From Pseudomonas sp. (GTDB lineage: Bacteria > Pseudomonadota > Gammaproteobacteria > Pseudomonadales > Pseudomonadaceae), in NCBI GenBank assembly GCA_003488145.1, contig DNMQ01000250.1:1-9306 (forward strand): a stretch of 9,306 nucleotides of DNA, written 5' to 3'. Below are positions 6,584 through 9,306 of the stretch, piece after piece; the first letter of the stretch is position 1, and each line of letters starts with the position of its first letter. The notes beneath the pieces were generated by a model that was given only the letters and a program-made list of their open reading frames with translations, was not told the DNA's origin and ran no database searches. Made by a program: the position numbers and the translations under genes.

Positions 6584-8065
6584 TTACTGGCCGAGCAGAC
6601 CGGCGTTCTGCGCCGAACCGAAGGCGAAGCCGATGAATTCCTGCACGCTCATTTCGCGGCCGTTGAAGGTCACCCGGTTGTCTGCGTAATGCAGCGAGCT
6701 GACCAGGCGTTCGCCTTCCAGGCGCGACCAGCCGGTGTCCAGCGCCATGCCGCTGAACAGCTCGGTGGCGGCGTCGGTTTCCTGCTGCAGTGCCGCCTTA
6801 TCGAGCTGGCCGTCAGGCTGGTTGTTCTGCGCGACCAGCCCGGCGATGTCGCGCACCAGGTCTTTGTCGATACCGGCTTCGGCCTTGAGCGAGGCGAGCA
6901 TGCTGGTGATCATCGCATCCGGGGTGAAGGCTTCTGCGCTCGGCGATTGCAGGTCGAGCACGACGGACAGGCGGGCCGAACCGTGGGCGGTCTCGAAGCC
7001 GAACTCGTCGAGGGCCAGGGTGGGTTTGTGTTCCAGCAGCTGCAGGCCGTGCGCCTGGAGTTCCTGCTGCTGGGCGGCGGTCATGCCGACGAAGGATTCC
7101 TCCGGCGTGGCGCTGCTGTCGAGGATTGCCTTGTAGCTCGCGACCAGCGCCTTGAGGCTGCTTTCCTCGAGGTTGCGCAGGCTGAAGGCGAGGGTGAGGT
7201 TGCGCAAGGCCTGGCCTTTGGCGCTGACCTCGCCGATGCGGTAGGCGATGGTCTGGTCGAGGCCACGGCTGCCGCGGCTCAGCGACTCCTCGACGGAGGC
7301 CTGCTGGATGACCACGGCGGGTTCGTCGCCGGCCTTGATTTCCATGCGTTCCAGGGTGATGGCGGACGGGCCGAAGCCGAAGCCCGCGTCATAATCCTGC
7401 TTGTCGGCGCTCAGGCCGATGCCGCGCAGGCTCACCTGTACCGGCTGGCCGCTGTCGCTGCGCTGCAGGTCGATGTCGACTTCCGCCAGTTCACCGTCCA
7501 TGCGTACGTCGCTGCCGTCCTTGTTCGCCTCGAAGTTGAGGTTGGCGGGGGCGATGCGCACGCTGCCGTCTTCGTCCTCGATGTTCAGCGCGGCGGTGCG
7601 CAGATCGCCGGCCTGGCCGCCGTCGTAGCCGATGGTCACGTCACCCACCAACGGCACTTCGCCGGCGGCAGCGTCGAACAGCTTTTGCGTCAGCGGCGTG
7701 CGTTCGAGTTCGAAATGGCTCTGCGCGGCGACCGGCATCAGCTGGCCACGGCTCAGACGCGACATGGGGAAGGGACCGTGTTCGAGGCGATCCTGCAGCA
7801 GCAGAGCGTAGTGTTCGGTGTTGCCTTCGTCGTCCGCCACTTCGATGTCGATCTGGTAACGCGCGGTGCTGGAGAGCAGGCCGCGTTCGAAGCTGAGCAG
7901 GGTGAGGCCGACCTCGGCACCGGCGCCGATGCCCATCTCGCGCAGCTTGAGGTTGGCCTGGTCGACGGCATCACGGGCGGTCGATTCGACCTGGGTGCTG
8001 GTGTAGAAGGTGGCGGCGCCGAAGAGGGCCAGAGGTACGGCAACGGCGAGTGCGAGCTTTTTCAT
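6584..8065 (-). CDS. YdgA/DUF945 family protein
   Basis: This 493-residue protein matches the length and layout of the YdgA (DUF945) family, a poorly understood group of envelope proteins in gammaproteobacteria. Residues 1-20 (MKKLALAVAVPLALFGAATF) form a signal sequence or N-terminal membrane anchor, so the bulk should sit in the periplasm. The rest is acidic, with repeated beta-strand stretches and amphipathic segments. The family-like phrases LLSFERGLLSSTARYQI (about 56-72) and LEHGPFPMSR (about 94-103) are visible. The C-terminus has NRVTFNGREMSVQEFIGF. The ATG at 8065 has AGGA eight to nine bases upstream. It appears to be a single-gene unit with a hairpin downstream. YdgA in E. coli has been reported at the membrane, but no firm role is known to me. 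Confidence 0.88.
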   Translation of the reverse strand: MKKLALAVAVPLALFGAATFYTSTQVESTARDAVDQANLKLREMGIGAGAEVGLTLLSFERGLLSSTARYQIDIEVADDEGNTEHYALLLQDRLEHGPFPMSRLSRGQLMPVAAQSHFELERTPLTQKLFDAAAGEVPLVGDVTIGYDGGQAGDLRTAALNIEDEDGSVRIAPANLNFEANKDGSDVRMDGELAEVDIDLQRSDSGQPVQVSLRGIGLSADKQDYDAGFGFGPSAITLERMEIKAGDEPAVVIQQASVEESLSRGSRGLDQTIAYRIGEVSAKGQALRNLTLAFSLRNLEESSLKALVASYKAILDSSATPEESFVGMTAAQQQELQAHGLQLLEHKPTLALDEFGFETAHGSARLSVVLDLQSPSAEAFTPDAMITSMLASLKAEAGIDKDLVRDIAGLVAQNNQPDGQLDKAALQQETDAATELFSGMALDTGWSRLEGERLVSSLHYADNRVTFNGREMSVQEFIGFAFGSAQNAGLLGQ

Positions 8066-8249
8066 GGAGGCATCCTGTGCGGTGGCTGGGCAGACGTCCT
8101 GTCAGCCGGTGGTTGGCAAGCGGCGGCACTCTAGCAGCGCGCAGCGGCAGGCTCCAGCGCGCCGGGGCAGAGGATGGGAAGGGTGAGAACGTGGCAGCAG
8201 ATTCGGGCGGGACGACGCCTGCTGCGCCTTCGCCGCCCTGCCTGCGTGG

Positions 8250-8447
8250 TTAATGCATGTTGTCCGATTTCGGCATGGGTATCGCCACACTGCTTTCCAC
8301 ACTGCCGGCCTCGGCGTCGCCTTCCTTGTAGAAGGGTTCGATTTCCTCGCGGGCCTGTTGCCAATGCTCGCTTTCCTTGCCTTCCGGCTGGCCTTCGGCG
8401 TGCCAGATTTCATAGGCGCGCTGACGGATTCGTTCGTCGACGTTCAT
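8250..8447 (-). CDS. DUF2934 domain small protein
   Basis: This 65-residue hydrophilic, acidic protein has the DUF2934 core at residues 6-35: IRQRAYEIWHAEGQPEG followed by HWQQAREEI. These small proteins of unknown function are common in proteobacteria, often next to stress or carbohydrate-storage genes. The tail (36-65) is low-complexity and acidic. There is no signal peptide or membrane segment. The start at 8447 is firm because a perfect AGGAGG (8455-8460) lies seven bases upstream. A strong inverted repeat (8468-8485) sits just before that site. It points away from the phosphoglucomutase gene, with a 259-base gap that may carry both promoters. The 184 bases between its stop and the YdgA start hold no visible gene. 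Confidence 0.85.
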   Translation of the reverse strand: MNVDERIRQRAYEIWHAEGQPEGKESEHWQQAREEIEPFYKEGDAEAGSVESSVAIPMPKSDNMH

Positions 8448-8467
8448 GTGACAACCTCCTGGTCACG

Positions 8468-8485
8468 GGCTCGCGAACGCGAGCC
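8468..8485. promoter_or_regulatory. Perfect inverted repeat in the DUF2934 leader
   Basis: GGCTCGCG (8468-8475) and CGCGAGCC (8478-8485) are perfect inverted copies two bases apart, forming a seven-pair stem with a GAAC or GTTC loop. It lies eight bases upstream of the AGGAGG of the DUF2934 gene. It could be an mRNA hairpin affecting translation, an operator, or chance in GC-rich DNA. No T tract follows on either strand, so a terminator is unlikely. Confidence 0.45.
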
Positions 8486-8706
8486 GCTAAGCAGTGGAAA
8501 GGGGGCTGCAGTGGAGGTTCCGGCGGGGCGACGAGCGCGCATGGCCCTGGTTGCGCCGTGGCGTCGCAGGCTGGATAACACCGCGCATGGAACCGCCGGC
8601 GCTGATGCGGTCGAAGCTCTGGATAAATGGCGCCGACTGGCGTTTCATTCGCTTCGCGCCACGCCCGCCTGGGCCGGCGTACCGCCTTTTCGCACAGGAC
8701 TGACCG

Positions 8707-9306
8707 ATGAGTATCGCCGCCAACGCAGGACGCCTGCCCGACCCGCACACCCTGACCCACCTGCCGCGCCTGGTGGCGCGTTACTACAGCGACCGGCCGG
8801 ACCCGTCCGACCCGGCGCAGCAGGTGGCGTTCGGCACCTCCGGGCACCGCGGCTCCTCGCTCAAGGGCAGCTTCAACGAGTGGCACATCCTCGCCACCAC
8901 CCAGGCGATCTGCGATTACCGCCGCCAGGAAGGCATCGACGGCCCGCTGTTCATGGGCATGGATACCCACGCGCTGTCCGAACCGGCATTCATCTCGGCG
9001 CTGGAAGTACTGGCGGCCAACGGCATCGAGACGCGCATCGACGCCGGTTGCCCGGAAACCAGCGGCGAGCCGGGCTACACGCCGACGCCGGCGATCTCCA
9101 ACGCGATCCTCAAGTACAACCAGGGCCGTAGCAGCGGGCTGGCCGATGGCATCGTCATCACGCCGTCGCACAACCCGCCGGGCGATGGCGGCGTCAAGTA
9201 CAACCCCCCCAACGGCGGCCCGGCCGCCACCCGGGTGACCAAGTGGACTCAAGAGCGCGCCACTGCGCTGACGCTCCCCGGTCTCGAGGGCGTCAAGCGC
9301 ATTGCT
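8707..9306 (+). CDS. pgm: Phosphoglucomutase (alpha-D-glucose), 5' part
   Basis: The first 200 codons are present; the full enzyme is usually about 546-555 residues and continues past the window edge. Pgm interconverts glucose 1-phosphate and glucose 6-phosphate in the cytoplasm, linking glycolysis with glycogen, trehalose and surface-sugar synthesis. Visible marks are FGTSGHRGS (residues 42-50), [21 protein letters not shown] (86-106), [12 protein letters not shown] (124-135) and the active-site loop [12 protein letters not shown] (151-162) with the phosphate-carrying Ser154. [10 protein letters not shown] (164-173) follows. These match the E. coli Pgm type, not the AlgC type. Compared with my memory of E. 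coli Pgm, about seven extra residues lie at 113-123 ([10 protein letters not shown] region). The ATG at 8707 has AGGA about ten bases upstream. Confidence 0.95.
   Translation, partial: MSIAANAGRLPDPHTLTHLPRLVARYYSDRPDPSDPAQQVAFGTSGHRGSSLKGSFNEWHILATTQAICDYRRQEGIDGPLFMGMDTHALSEPAFISALEVLAANGIETRIDAGCPETSGEPGYTPTPAISNAILKYNQGRSSGLADGIVITPSHNPPGDGGVKYNPPNGGPAATRVTKWTQERATALTLPGLEGVKRIA

Noticed and set aside
6479..8134. 551-codon open frame on the plus strand
   Set aside because: It is antisense to the whole YdgA gene. The minus-strand frame has a signal sequence, ribosome site and family match, while this one has a composition typical of a GC-rich antisense shadow.
8494..8703. 69-codon open frame upstream of pgm
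   Set aside because: No ribosome site, family feature or credible protein composition; it overlaps the probable pgm promoter region.
8253..9252. Long open frames on both strands across the DUF2934-pgm region
   Set aside because: They overlap the DUF2934 gene and pgm, which have clear family motifs; the frames are by-products of GC-rich codon use.

Overview
The window looks like chromosome from a high-GC gammaproteobacterium, most likely a Pseudomonas of the stutzeri/mendocina kind. The grounds are protein style (a Pgm-type phosphoglucomutase, a YdgA/DUF945 protein, a YetF/DUF421 protein, a LysR regulator and a soluble PAS hybrid histidine kinase), G/C-ending codons and strong Shine-Dalgarno sites. 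This is inference from sequence character, not from a search.

Bases 1-2520 form a worn, accessory segment. A repeat of the kind found beside IS200/REP-type transposases (about 1-35) cuts short a DUF1993 gene. Next comes a clearly AT-rich stretch (about 300-1640) with one unrecognised 304-residue gene on the minus strand. That gene is bracketed by integron-type core sites: GTTAGGC just upstream of its start and GCCTAACAATTGGTT just after its stop, read in the gene's direction. It looks like a stray integron gene cassette whose attC is only half recognisable. Upstream lie a 25-bp tandem repeat and the wreck of a NERD/UvrD-family helicase gene, which has lost its middle and carries at least three frameshifts.

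Bases 2520-9306 are ordinary core-type sequence. In order they hold a YetF-family membrane protein (+), a LysR regulator (+), a PAS-PAS-HisKA-HATPase-REC hybrid kinase (-, tail-to-tail with the LysR gene), a 445-bp gap with a hairpin terminator candidate, a YdgA/DUF945 protein (-), a small DUF2934 protein (-) with a strong ribosome site and a hairpin in its leader, and the first 200 codons of phosphoglucomutase (+), cut by the window edge.

The core genes do not form one obvious pathway. The kinase has its own receiver but no output partner beside it, and the LysR gene has no divergent target. The most unusual part of the window is the cassette-like island with its orphan gene.
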